Shown: positions 49,890 through 62,934 of the stretch, in pieces
How the letters are laid out: each line of letters opens with the position of its first letter
Numbering within the stretch: the first letter of the stretch is position 1
Source: Rutstroemia sp. NJR-2017a BVV2
Lineage: Eukaryota; Ascomycota; Leotiomycetes; Helotiales; Rutstroemiaceae
Length of the DNA stretch: 64,000 nucleotides
NCBI GenBank assembly: GCA_002946415.1
Contig: NJPS01000074.1
Coordinates: 682,001-746,000 of the forward strand
Direction of reading: 5' to 3'
Notes under the pieces: model-generated
The model's input: only the letters and a program-made list of their open reading frames with translations
Databases searched by the model: none
What the model was told of the DNA's origin: nothing
Translations under genes and position numbers: made by a program

Positions 49890-50299
49890 TCAATTCCTAT
49901 CTCCATCTCGATCACCATTACCATCGCCCTCGTTTGGGTGTGCCTTTTGGACTTGTTCTGGGTCAGGACCGAAACGCGCTGCAACAGTCTTTGCTTCTTC
50001 GAGATCTACGTTCGGTACTTTAACATTTTCCGAGCGCTGCGCTAACGCATCTGTAGCTGGATTCCCAGGAAGGGTGGGATTCGAATTCGCCGGCGAGGAC
50101 GGTACGTTAATTTGTGGTGCTTTTGGCGCGGCTGTTTGAGGAATGTTCGCAGCATTGGCCTGAGTGAGCGGTTAATAACATGATCAGTTCACTTGGATAC
50201 AGTACTTACCAAGGCAGGCGCGCCCTCAGCTGGAACTGGTAAGGCGGTAGCCAGCTGAGCGCTGGTGAAGGCAAGGAGTAAGAGCGCGGTGATATGCAT
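49890..50299 (-). CDS. Small secreted protein, 119 aa
   Basis: Two exons (50299-50210 and 50159-49890; 50-bp intron with gtaagt/cag ends, phase 0). A clean signal peptide, MHITALLLLAFTSAQLATA, is followed by LPVPAEGAPAL. The mature protein is about 100 aa, rich in Ala, Pro and Asn (NIPQTAAPKAPQINVPSSPA), then VDLEEAKTVAARFGPDPEQV and a hydrophilic tail (HPNEGDGNGDRDGDRN) partly coded by short gat/ggt repeats. It has no Cys and no known domain. The splice removes the only obstacle to a continuous frame. It lies 2 kb from another secreted-protein gene on the same strand. Function unknown. Confidence 0.7.
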
Positions 50300-51860
50300 G
50301 TTTGCGACTATGGTAGTCTGGTAGATAATTGCTTTTGAAAGATGACGAGATGGAAGTAATGTGACGTTGATTGCTGCCCATACAAGCTTCTGTACAACGT
50401 CTTTAATAGAAAATCCATGGTCTACGGTTTCCAGGCCGATACGTCAAGAGAGGGACTCTAAGTCATTGGCTAATCTACCGCCGAGTCTCATCTAATTACC
50501 CCGAAACAAAGCAGCCCTGGGGTGACTATTGATGACGAAATTTTTTTTAATCATGTAAACATAAGTTAAGTAATATAAGTTTATTATTCTCCGTCAGTGG
50601 CGCATTGAAACAGGACATAAAGAGAAAGATCTGACATATGTTCCAGATGAAACGTAGATCGCTTCTAGAAAAGGGGAAATATGGTTTTAGGTCATCTCTA
50701 TCCGAGATTAGCGAGCATCTCGAAAATCAAACGGACGTGAAGCTCCGATTGGTAAAAGTGAAGCTAGTCAATGGAGTATTTAGTCATAGTAAGCTGTGCA
50801 GCTAAATTGGGAAGTTGGAGAAGTGATCATGTGAATGTATGTTTCAGTCCCCTGGACTGCCATAACCACCTCGACGGCGGTGTATCTCCCGAGGGAGCCC
50901 GGCGCAAAGGTTCGGCAGTCAAGGGGAACTATTGTTCTAGAATGATACCATCATAAGGCTTCCAATACATTCGGTACCGAATATAGAAGTCAAGACAAGC
51001 ATACAGTGAACGAACCCCCTCAGGAGAGCGAGCATTGGGTATTTCCGAAGGCCTTATTATCCCAGAGTCTCCTACATTCCGCTGAAGATCAGCTATATCC
51101 GCGATATACTACTATTCTGTACTCTGAAAACCGCCTTGTCGCCGCTGGAAGTAAAGAATTAGAAGGCTCCACATATGCTGATCTGCTTCAGAGGATTTTC
51201 GTGTACTTTTATTGACGGCTGCTGAAGCTGGCAAAGTAGAAAGCACGTGAAGCTAGGGGGATTTCATCTGCATATATAAGCACCTTATAACCACAGAATA
51301 GGTAGGCACGATAGTAGCGTTTTTCTGAATCACTACTTTAATGAAGACTTCGTTGAACGACGCTCTGTTTCCGGTATCTGGAAGAGCAGTCTGCTGCAAG
51401 ATCTCTCAGATTCTCTCTGGATGCTGAGTTCAAAATTATCCACGAGGAGCAAAGATTTTAGTCCTGGTTGATTTCACATGATTTTAGCATACTTCGTGGA
51501 CTTGGTTCTCTCTCTCGAATCTCGGTGACTGGGAACATACCCTTGCTCAGGAATCACACATCACACGGCGCAGCTAACCGTCCGCTCCAGACGCATCCAC
51601 GTAATCTGGATAAATATAGACATAAGTTGAACCATTTTCGACTCAATCTGGGCAGCCTTGTCCCTGAATCCGGAGGTGGATATTCCCGAGACACAGAAGG
51701 CTAGGTCCTACATGAACTAATTACCATTAGAAATTTAAAACACGATATAATAGAATGCTCTTATGCTATACCTAATCCTGATTCATTACTTATACTGTTA
51801 TACATCTCCTGCATCGAGCAGGGCCCATTTCCGACTTAGGTATACAAAACAAGCGACTGA
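50300..51860. other. Intergenic region
   Basis: About 1.6 kb with only short unconvincing frames. It includes the promoter of the small secreted protein at its left end and the 3' flank of the receptor-like gene at its right end. Confidence 0.5.
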
Positions 51861-53316
51861 TCATATAGATCGACCTATGGATATGCTGCTCCTACTAGAA
51901 TTTAGCACATCTTTATCCGCGGGACTAGAAACGGTTGTGGAGATTTGCGTCTGCGCGAGAATCTTCCCCGTAGGTGGATAAATCAATTCCTCCGTTGAGC
52001 TTGTATTCGTATTGTAGATGGTGACTTCCACACTTCCAGACGCAATGTTGGTATCGCCAGGATTCTTGCCATCAGAGATGTCATCCATTGCGGTCTTGTC
52101 GGTCTTGGTCCCCCTTTCACTCAATTCCAGGAACCCAGATCGAGTAGTTCTGCTGGGGTTGCCGTACTTATTCTCGTAGCCGGGGGTGCGCTTTTGCGAG
52201 GAGTCGAGGAAGCGGGGCAGGTAGCGTTTGAAGATGGCTTTGAAGGACGGGATTGACGCTGCGAGAATTCCGATGCTGATTTCGATGACGGACCAGTACA
52301 TTGCGCCACTAATTTCATATGTACCATCTGATGAATATAGTAGACGAGGGACATAAATGATTCGGATGATCGATGAGATGCATGTACTAATCGAAGTTTT
52401 AGATCTCTCGTCTATAATAGATTGGGGTACTTACAAGAAACCAAGTCCAAGCATAAGCCCGAGTCCAAACCTCTGTCTAGTGGGCAACTGTAGATGCCAC
52501 ACAAGATCAATTGGAAGAATGTAGGTGATAATATCTGTAAAGATGTTGAGGGCGGCATTGGCGAGGTAGAATGCATCAATATTGATACAGTGGCCAGTAG
52601 TGATTGATGTATCCCAGACTTTTCTGACCGGATTACACTGAAAGATGCAGGTCAGGACATTGGCCGAGGCTTGACAGAACACAACTGCAGCCATGAGCAT
52701 TGCTCGGCGTCTCAGCCTTGGATCTCCCAGCCGCATGTAGAGGGCAAGAACAGAAGTCTTGATAAAGCCAAGGCAAGCATTGTAAAAGACTGAGCTCAGC
52801 CAAACAATCTGTCATACATAAATACTTGATTGAGCAAAAGGATCATGGAACTATTACATGTAGATACTTTGGGATTTCGCTTAGTGGTATGGTTTCGATA
52901 TGGCTCCCTAATCCATGGTCCACCGCTTCTCGATATTAGCAGCTGTTCATATGATTAAGTGAAGAAAGACTTGCCCATTATTGAAGCTATGATGAAAGCA
53001 TGAGCGAGCAACTACTCCGCCATCAACAAGGTGGTAAAATATGAGAGAATAACACCACTCACACACGCAAACACAATTAAAACTCCAAAAGTTAGTATAT
53101 GTAAATGTGTTTTTAGATAATAACTTACTATCATCAGCTCCAATGACTTTCACAACATAGAAGCGAGCGAACAATCGTGCTAAGAGCACGAAAATCGTCA
53201 GAGCTCCGAATGCTATACTAATAACTCTCACCAGCGGGCCCTAGAAAACGAATCATAAGCTGGACGTACTCAAAGGGTTCTGGTAACTGTACTGTAGAGC
53301 CTTCAGTGGGAACCAT
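51861..53316 (-). CDS. SAT4/rhodopsin-domain integral membrane protein, possibly disrupted
   Basis: Fungal seven-helix membrane protein of the SAT4/Pth11-like group. Readable exons are 53316-53293 (MVPTEGST), 53240-53129 (GPLVRVISIAFGALTIFVLL ending VIGADD), a second-helix segment starting at 53082 (ILIVFACVSGVILSYFTTLL), a segment ending at 52858 (GLGSHIETIPLSEIPKYLH), 52808-52435 (IVWLSSVFYNACLGFIKTSV, and VLTCIFQCNPVRKVWD with the family Cys and QC-P motif) and 52386-51861 (TCISSIIRIIYV, then a long Ser/Thr-rich cytoplasmic tail). All junctions fit except the one between the second-helix segment and GLGSHIE: no GT-AG pair I can find joins them in frame and keeps GLG. The gene may use an unusual splice, carry an indel, or be a pseudogene. 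Such proteins are often called receptor-like; ligand and role are unknown. Confidence 0.7.
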
Positions 53317-54029
53317 GGTAGCAACCCGAAGGGTCTGTAGATCTTTCGCTGCACAAGGAGGCTTGGGATATAAGGTTTAAAATCGAAATCGTTACGTGTA
53401 TAAATGATCAATGAGAACACAAAAGGTGGCAAAACTACAATATCAGGATGGGGTCGAACTTATGAGCTTGGTCGCTTACAGAATGGGCATCTCACACTCC
53501 TGCGCGCGGTCCGTTGCCAGGGAATAGTCTATAAGGTCCTACCAGGGGAGACGATGTAAACTTCCCCCATCGAGCCGTGAAAAGAAGCAGAGCAAACTTA
53601 TGTAAAGGTTTCGTCGGGGTCCTGCTAGTGCTAGGGTTCAGATGAGGAGATTATGATGGCAGGATTCTTGTCCTGAATCTTGAACGCCATACAAGGGAAC
53701 GTTTCTCCCCCAGGCCCCGGGAACCGGCAATTGCATTCCCGGGCTATTCCTGGTGTTTCAAGAGAAGGGTCTCGAACTCCAGAGAACATTAACTGGAGTC
53801 TAGTATATGTTAGCTGAAGTTTCTTGGGGTAATGCTTGGGGTAATGAAGTGAAAAGTATCGTGAGGTGAGCTTTGCTGATTGGGGAAGAGTCAGACTAGA
53901 GGTCTGGCGCGGAAGTGGAACAACGGGACGGCTCCTCGCTTCGCGGCCCCACTTAACTTGTCAGGGACTCAGGGCAGGAGACGGGATGTCAAACTTACTT
54001 TCTAAGTGCAGTCATACACTCTCCTCTAA

Positions 54030-54172
54030 ATACTTGGACGCCAGGATAAATACTTGTAGTCCATGTCGCTTCACGATCCAACTTTTAGCCAATCAAATAA
54101 CACAAAGAAGTTATTTCGGCAAGCTGATTGGCTGACAAATTATAGTTGCTAGAACAGGGAGCGTCCAAGTAT
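54030..54172. mobile_element. MITE-like inverted-repeat element, copy A
   Basis: A 143-bp segment bounded by a perfect 12-bp terminal inverted repeat (atacttggacgc at 54030-54041 and gcgtccaagtat at 54161-54172). Inside is a second perfect 9-bp inverted repeat (agccaatca 54087-54095, tgattggct 54125-54133). It has no coding capacity. A diverged copy lies about 200 bp downstream in the same orientation. The size and structure fit a miniature inverted-repeat transposable element; I could not define a target-site duplication. Confidence 0.6.
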
Positions 54173-54374
54173 GAATGACTTTGTTTGGCGGATCTGCAGC
54201 TTGCACACGACAACTTGGCAAGAAAGACTCCTCTGAGTGGCCAAGACTTCTTGCCGGTGCCCTGCTTGACCGACTCGGAGCTAGCGAGTCTGAGGTTGAC
54301 GTAATACATTTTCAAATCTTCTCGATAAATAACACAATTTCAGAAAATTTCACTTGCTGTGTGCTGTATACTAA

Positions 54375-54520
54375 AGTACTTGGTATTTGGAATAAATAAG
54401 CGTAGCCCCTGTCGGCCCATGAACTAAATTTTGGCCAATCAAGTAGCACAGCAGAGTTATGTCTACGAGCTGATTGGTTCAAAATAATTCAACTTTATCC
54501 TTGTTGGGGGACGCTACCAT
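54375..54520. mobile_element. MITE-like inverted-repeat element, copy B (diverged)
   Basis: Aligns over its whole length with copy A. Shared stretches include tacttgg, ataaata, ctgtcg/atgtcg, ttttggccaatcaa, gcaca/acaca, gttat and gagctgattgg. The internal inverted repeat is retained as ccaatca/tgattgg (54435-54441 and 54471-54477), but the outer ends are no longer perfect repeats, as expected of an older copy. Confidence 0.5.
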
Positions 54521-54974
54521 GCCCAATAGGCGTTGTCGAAGATGCAACCTCCGTAGAACATGCGATTCGTGTCTTTACCTTTTTCTGCGAGACAAGGGTC
54601 CCAAAACCCCTAACCTTCACCATATCCGTAGAAATCTGGGTCATTCGCTAACAGCCACCAACTGTTTTCCCGTCTACACTAATCAGAACAGAGATTTGAC
54701 TTGCAAGCGTACAATATGGGCCAAGACCTATTTATGCAGAAGATTAATTGTCTCCCCGCACGGCCTGGTGAGTTGATGTCGCGATCCACAAGTAGTAGCA
54801 TATTGTTTGACACCGACCTTTCGCTTTTTCAACATGATTAATGTCTCTTTCCCATTGCTTTTCTCATCGGGACAGACCTTCCTTACCGTGGCTTGCGGCT
54901 GGAGTACGGCCTCATACTCGCCTCGTCTCCCAGCACGTCCTCTTCCAGACAACATACTTTTTCCTGTCTAAGAT

Positions 54975-56671
54975 ATGGGCATGTCGTCGTATACCAATGG
55001 CGGCCTGGTGGGCGCCGGTCTGGAAGTTTTAACCGCACGTAACTTGGTGTTCGCCCTCATCGCATATGCTTCTTTCAAAGCCATCAGCCAGATCGTCTAC
55101 TATCGTTTCTTCTCTCCCATCCGAAACTTCCCCGGACCGTTCTGGGCTTCAGTTACCAGGCTGTGGATTGCATGGCATAATGTAAAAGCCACTGAAATTA
55201 AGACAGCGCAAGCTCTCCATGAGAAATATGGTAGAAGGAATAAATATATGTCGTAAATGAGGAGGCGTCACTAACATGTAATAGGCCCCGTTATTCGTAT
55301 CACTCCCACGATGCTTCTGGTCTCCGATGCTACCAAACTCCCTGACATCTACCACCGTCAAGCCAACAAGTCAAAACATTACATTACAGGCTCTTTCGGA
55401 AAGACTGAATCAGTCTTCAATATGCAAGAGCATCGCACTCATGCGCGTTTCCGTAAGCTCATCGCTGGGCCGTATTCTTTCTCCAACATCAAGAAGATGG
55501 AACCTTTAATGGATATCCGCGTCGCAGACTGGCTAGAGGCTCTAGAGCAACGTTTCGCCAAGTCCAATGCCCGCTTTGACTTTGCGCCTTGGGCTATATT
55601 TATGGCGTACGATATCATCTCAGAGATCGGCTTCGGTGCGCCCTTGGGCTTTGTTGAAAAGGGTGAGGATATCGGTGGATTGGTCCAGGGGTTTCATGAC
55701 GGGTTGCCTGCATTTGGTCTGATGTGCAGACTGTATCCATTTACAGAATGGATCAAAAGTACATTCGTCGGGGACAAATTTGTCGCGAAACCCGAGGACG
55801 ACTCTGGTATAGGTGTTTTGATGAGATTTAGAGATAAGCTGCTGGACCAGAGGATGAAAGATGTCGAAGCTGGAACAACAAGTGGACGGGTCGACCTTCT
55901 ACAGACGTGAGTTTGTGACATTTCTGGTCCATTATCTTCCACCCCGGAATTAATTTCATGTATAGTTTCTTGGACGCCCGCACCGATGAAGGACAACCGC
56001 TCGATATCTCCTACATCAAAGCTGAAATATTGCTAGTCCTTCTAGCGGGTGCAGATACAACTGGCACATCATTCCAAGCTCTGATAGTATACATTCTAAG
56101 TTCGCCGTCCACTTACGCAAAAATGATGGCTGAAATCGACACGGCTACCAAAGGCGGTCTTCTCTCCTCTCCTGTTCCCCAATACGCCGAGGTCCTGGCT
56201 CACCTACCGTACTTTGTCGCATGTGTGCACGAAACGATGCGTCTCTGTCCATCAGCCCCAAATATCTTCCCTCGGCTCGTCTCACCCGGGGGCATAACGT
56301 TGGCTGAGAAATTCGTTCCTGAAGGCATAGAAGTCACTTGTAACCCGTACCTAGTTCACCGGGACAGAGCGATATACGGCGAGGATGCAGATGAATTCCG
56401 GCCTGAGAGGTGGCTTGAAGACGAGAGCAAAGCGAAGCAATATGCAAAGTATAATTTTGCGTTTGGATACGGGGCGAGAGTTTGTTTGGGTAAGGATATT
56501 GCGATGATGGAGCTTTTCAAGGGGCCGCTTGAGTTCTTCAGAAGATTCCAGTTTGAGGATGCAACGGAGGGGGGGAAGAAACCGGACTTTGTGGTGAAGG
56601 GAGGAGTGGGTTATTGGACCGATGTGTGGTTGAGGATAAGGAAAAGGGCGGAGGTGAAGGTGCTTGATTGA
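54975..56671 (+). CDS. Cytochrome P450 monooxygenase (pisatin demethylase/benzoate hydroxylase-like)
   Basis: Microsomal P450 of 527 aa in three exons (54975-55230, 55285-55906, 55966-56671; GT-AG, phases agree). The N-terminal hydrophobic anchor is FALIAYASFKAISQIVYY, followed by FFSPIRNFPGPFWAS. The helix C region has HRTHARFRKLIAGPYS, the I-helix LLAGADTTGTSF (near residue 320), the ExxR motif HETMRLCPSAP, the PERF-like motif EFRPERWL and the haem loop FAFGYGARVCLGKDIAM (Cys near residue 465). All key residues are present. The style of the N-terminal half (PVIRITPTMLLVSDATKLPD) matches the pisatin demethylase/benzoate-hydroxylase-like fungal P450s, but substrate cannot be deduced. An aromatic-acid-type decarboxylase gene lies 1.7 kb downstream on the opposite strand. 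Confidence 0.93.
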
Positions 56672-57162
56672 GGTTTCTGAGTATCCAGTAGGTGTTCTTG
56701 ATCTAGCAGGTGGTGGGCAATGTAAGATCTTAGTTTTGACGAGGCGAGAAATGCTTACCTTTAGAAGAGTAGAGTAATACGATTGCAAATTTACATTGGC
56801 TTATTATAATTTTGTGCTATTTCGTGATTCAAGAAAGTAAACAGGTAAGAGAAAGCTACTGTAACCTGAGAGAGTAGGCGTGGCGGGTAAACGGGTGGAC
56901 TTTAGCCCGCCTCATGGCTAGGCTATGTCTGGCCTAGCCCTCAGCGTATGACAGCTGAGTTATGGAGATGCCTAGATGATTTATTCTTACAGTTCCTTCT
57001 TTGACAGTCTCTACCAGATCCTAAATACCTGATTCGGATTCTTCGTAAGTAAATATAGACCGTCAGAATTTATAAACCGTTCGTCTCTTCAACCTGCTAT
57101 CTATTGCGGCACCATTCCTGAACTTTATACACACTGTGCTTAGCTTTTGTGAACCCCCAAGC
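56672..57162. other. Intergenic region
   Basis: 491 bp holding the 3' end of the P450 gene and the promoter and leader of the kinase-like gene. No element was recognised. Confidence 0.5.
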
Positions 57163-58194
57163 ATGGACGACAACATAGAGTGAGTGAAGTCAACGCAAAG
57201 AGCCATCAGAAGAGTTAACAACTTCTTAAGGTTCCCCTACAATGAAGAAGCGATTTTGGACCTGCGATTAGAAAGCAAAACAAATTTGGACGTCGACGAA
57301 GGCAACATTATCCGCTGCAAAATATCCGACTACTTCGAACCGTCCACACTCTCCTGCGTCATGGAAGTGCAGCTATTGAGCCAGTCTGAAAGTAAGCCCA
57401 AGCGTGCTGTGCTTAAAATGTTTGACCGACGATTCGCATCGCAACTTCGATCTGACCATAGGGTTGGGCGGTTGACGGTTGAGACAGAGACGGCGTTTCG
57501 TGACTTTGTTAAGAGTGGTGATTGCACGCAGTTTTTGGATTACCTGCGCGATCCTGATGACTTTTCAATGGACGATAAAGACTGGACCATAGCCGAAGAT
57601 GAAACTAATCTTCAGAATCTGTGCCTTGACATGTATACAACCGAGGCTGCAGTGTATCAGAAACTGGAAAACTTGCAAGGGCAACAAATTCCATGCTTGT
57701 TCGCTCAAGTGCGATTGCAAGTAATGCCCAAGTCATGGTCATCGGAAACCATGTCTAGTCAAGCGATGGAATTTCTCGAGATCAAGGGCGTTCTGCTAGA
57801 GCTTATCAATGGATGCACATTATCAGAGATGCCTGCGAAGATTCCCAGAGAAGATTGGGGAGATATTTGCCATCAAGCAGTCCAGGTTGTACGACTTCTT
57901 GACGACTATTCAATTCTGAACCGGGACGTGAGGCCTTCAAACGTCATGGTCATGAAGTCTGCGCCGGATAAGTATCGCGTCGTTATGCTGGACTTCGCGC
58001 AGTGCATCTTCCGACAACCAGAAGACACAGATAAACAATGGGGCAGACGGAAGTGGACCCTGGATGAAGAAGGAGCCATTGGGAAGGTGATGGAACATAG
58101 ATTGAAGAAACTAGGATATGACTTTCCGTTTGTTCATTCTTTTCGATTCTTGAAATGGACGAAGGAAGAGTTTTCGAGTGACGGTGAGAATTGA
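57163..58194 (+). CDS. Divergent protein-kinase-fold protein
   Basis: 326 aa, two exons (57163-57179 and 57231-58194). The first ATG would meet a TGA after six codons, but a canonical 51-bp intron (gtgagt at 57180, ttaag at 57230, TTAAC branch-like sequence inside) joins MDDNIE to FPYNEEAILDLRLES and removes it. An N-lobe with RAVLKMFDRRFASQLR carries a plausible VAIK-type Lys. The catalytic loop reads LNRDVRPSNVMVM, keeping Asp and Asn but with Asn in place of His in the HRD motif. The metal site reads VMLDFAQCI, DFA in place of DFG. Fungi have large families of such kinase-like (PKL) proteins of unknown substrate. Activity is therefore uncertain. Confidence 0.75.
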
Positions 58195-58386
58195 GGATAC
58201 AGAACCCCACGCCGTGGAACGTATGGAGATGAAAACTCAAGAGCATGAAGTTTGTGACTAAAGTGTAATATATCTATTTTAAATGCTTTTATAGAAGCAG
58301 TTCGGAATAGAAAAAGTGTAAAGCTTAGGTTCCTAAGGCTAGGTATACATCAAACACCGTACATACTGTCTCGTGTGAGGGAGAAA
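58195..58386. other. Convergent 3' intergenic region
   Basis: 192 bp between the stop codons of the kinase-like gene and the amidohydrolase gene; both 3' UTRs lie here. Confidence 0.6.
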
Positions 58387-60503
<2,117 letters not shown>

Positions 60504-61899
60504 TCAACTGTATTTGGAGAAAGCAAGTGATGCGTTTGTGCCACCAAAACCGAAGCTATTTGACAGCGCAACGTTCACTTCTTTTTCTTGCGCGGTCATG
60601 GGGACGTAATTGCTTTTAAAGTTATCGTCTAGACTTCGTAGGTTCAGCGTTGGTGGTATTATATTCTGGATATCGTTAGTATTGAAAAACTTCAAGATAT
60701 ATAAAAGATAACTTTGTACCTCCTTGATGGCCAAAATAGTGAAAATTGCTTCTACTGCTCCAGCAGCTCCAAGGAGATGTCCAATGGCACCTTTCGTACT
60801 ACTGACTGTAATCTCACTTTCGTTTTGGACACCCTCTTCACCAAGCATAAGCCTTGAGATCGCCGCGTTCTCAGCAATGTCTCCCAAGGGCGTACTTGTA
60901 GCATGGGCGTTGATGTAGTCAACCGACTTTGGAGGTATGCCAGCGTGCTTGAGAGCTTTCCGCATAGCTAGGTACGCACCAGCTCCATCTTCTCTTGGTG
61001 CGGTAATATGATACGCGTCAGCACTGCACCCATATCCTCGCACCTCTGCATATATCTCAGCTCCCCGAGCTTTGGCGTGTTCCAATTCCTCCAATATCAC
61101 CACACCCGCACCCTCCGCAATGACGAAACCACACCTGTCGCGATCGAACGGTCGAGATGCAGAAGTCGGATCATCATTGTATGCCGTCGCAAGAGAACGA
61201 GATTTGGCGAAACCTGCAAGAGCTAATGGATGTATACAAGATTCGGATCCACCAGCTACCATCACATCCGCGTCGCCGAATGCGATAAACCGAGATGCAT
61301 CACCAATGGCATGCGCGCCAGTTGTACAAGCGGTCGTAACTGCATGGTTAGGTCCTTGGAGTCCATACTTCATCGAGATATGACCCGCAGCGAGGTTTAT
61401 GAGGAGCTTCGGTACGAAAAGAGGGGATACTTTCTTGTAGCCCTTGGTATCACTTAGTGTACTGTTTACGGAACAGAATGAATATATTGCTAACCAGTCT
61501 ATCATACTCCACACTGGTATCATACAGCGTTTCCAGATTCCCAATTCCACTGCCTAGACAAACACCTGTGTATTCTTTCTCCTCTTGTGCCAGCGGCCTC
61601 CAGCCAGCGTCATCGAGTGCCATTTCTGTCGCTGCAATCGCATATTGCGTAAATCTGGCCATTCGTCTCTCCTCGCCTTCGCTCAGCCAGTCCGAAGCCT
61701 GCCATTTTGCTTCTTCCTTGCCACCTGTTGGTACAATGCCTGCGACTTTACTAGGAAGCGGTTTCCAACGCGCTGTTGGTTCGAGGTTCGAAATATTAAC
61801 AATGCCGCTATGCCCAGCCAAGAGTCGACTCCATGTTGTTCTAGTCCCCACGCCAAGTGGTGTAATGGCACCGAGTCCCGTTACTACGACCCGTCGCAT
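60504..61899 (-). CDS. CEM1: Mitochondrial 3-oxoacyl-[acyl-carrier-protein] synthase
   Basis: Condensing enzyme of mitochondrial type II fatty acid synthesis, which feeds lipoic acid production; 431 aa. Exons are 61899-61508, 61461-60720 and 60665-60504. The first junction (gtatga/cag, 46 bp) was chosen because it alone keeps the frame between YDTSV and [15 protein letters not shown]. The start [16 protein letters not shown] is the only in-frame ATG and, as in yeast Cem1, there is no long presequence. The catalytic triad is complete: Cys in [13 protein letters not shown] (near residue 174), His in [11 protein letters not shown] (near 316) and His in [13 protein letters not shown] (near 358). 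The C-terminal [13 protein letters not shown] is also typical. Family secure; mitochondrial location is inferred from the family. Confidence 0.94.
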
Positions 61900-62655
61900 G
61901 TTCGACCCATCTCTCAAATTGTTGTGATGCAAGCGAAATCTTGAGGCGAAAAATGTCAATGAAAATGATATGTCGCTTGCTTACTAATGCATTGCTTCGA
62001 ACTTAGTAAAGTTGCTCCCGCTCAGGACTACCTGTCATGAATTCAACGTGTTTGTTCCGGCTCCTATTTCGCGAGCCCAATTCAAATAGTCAGTCACAGA
62101 ATACTTGATTATTTGTGCAGAATCAAACTCCGTGTTAAGCTGGCGAGCGATTGGTCTCTTGACAGCAAGTGCTTCACTACTTTCGAGATGCTATATCAAC
62201 AAGGACTTTGCAATTGAGTCTTGATTGAGAGTCTTTATTAAGAAATTCATGATTATAATATTGATATCCGCGCACTAGTAAAACAAGAAGGAGCGTCATC
62301 CTACTGTCCTATCCATTTCCCAGCATTATCTGAGAAAATCAATGAAAATGAGTGTCCCTTTGCGCTTCACATCTTCCGAGCGGATCACATTAGACTGTTC
62401 GAAACTTGTGTATGAAAGGAAACAAGGAAAACATTTAGAGCATATTTCAACCGGCGAATCAAGGCTGGAGTCAGCTAGTCCTTCTTGCAAGCACCTGACT
62501 ACCTAATCGCCATCGAAATTCCCACTCCTATCCTTCCCCATATTGCAGCAGCTTTGTCGCGATCTGGAATATCGAGTGCCCATTCTGAAACTTATGCGCC
62601 TCACTGTTACTAACCACCATCTTCAATAGCGTCAATCGATCGTGTATGTCCCATC
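61900..62655. other. Intergenic region
   Basis: The CEM1 promoter lies at the left end. The region 62000-62650 shows no gene. A possible terminal exon of the next gene starts at 62656. Confidence 0.5.
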
Positions 62656-62921
62656 TTAGGTTGACGCTGGTGCAGGTGCTGGTGCTGGTAGCGCTGGTGC
62701 TTCTGGTTGCTCAGGAAACGGGTCCAACGGCCCAAGTAAAGCTTTAAGACGCCAATAGAGCAAGTCCGCTCGCTTTAAATACGAAACCTCATCTCTCTCG
62801 TTCAGAGTTTGAAGATCTTGGTGTTCCGATGGACCTTTGAAGTCATGTGCCCCGGTCGTCTCATAGAGGAGGTGGTTTTTGGGGGAACGAGGAGCTGTAC
62901 TGTGCTCAGATAGCGAACGAA
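62656..62921 (-). other. Possible alternative last exon of the acidic secreted protein gene
   Basis: After a ctgcag acceptor at 62922, an 88-codon frame runs to TAA at 62656-62658: VRSLSEHSTAPRSPKNHLLY, then HDFKGPSEHQDLQTLNERDE, LKRADLLYWRLKALLGPLDP and a Pro/Ala tail (EAPALPAPAPAPAST). It is phase-compatible with a donor (GATG/gtagac) just inside the upstream exon. It lies immediately downstream of that gene's in-frame stop. It could be an alternative 3' exon or a separate small gene fragment. Confidence 0.35.
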
Positions 62922-62934
62922 CTGCAGACCGAGC

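Larger units (their letters stand above)
53317..54974. other. Intergenic region containing two MITE-like copies
   Basis: No protein gene was recognised. Two related inverted-repeat elements are listed separately. A tRNA-like fragment near 53450-53530 was examined and rejected. The right end is the promoter of the second P450. Confidence 0.5.

Noticed and set aside
53450..53530. tRNA-like fragment on the minus strand with a B-box-like sequence (agttcgacccc)
   Set aside because: The T-stem and acceptor stem do not pair and there is no convincing A box, so it is at most a degenerate relic.
57163..57183. Apparent premature TGA six codons after the start of the kinase-like gene
   Set aside because: A canonical 51-bp intron (gtgagt...ttaag) with correct phase removes it, so no nonsense mutation is needed.
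61450..61959. Longer N-terminus for CEM1 starting upstream of 61899
   Set aside because: The upstream in-frame start would be TTG, not ATG, and the family normally begins at the RRVVVTGLG motif.
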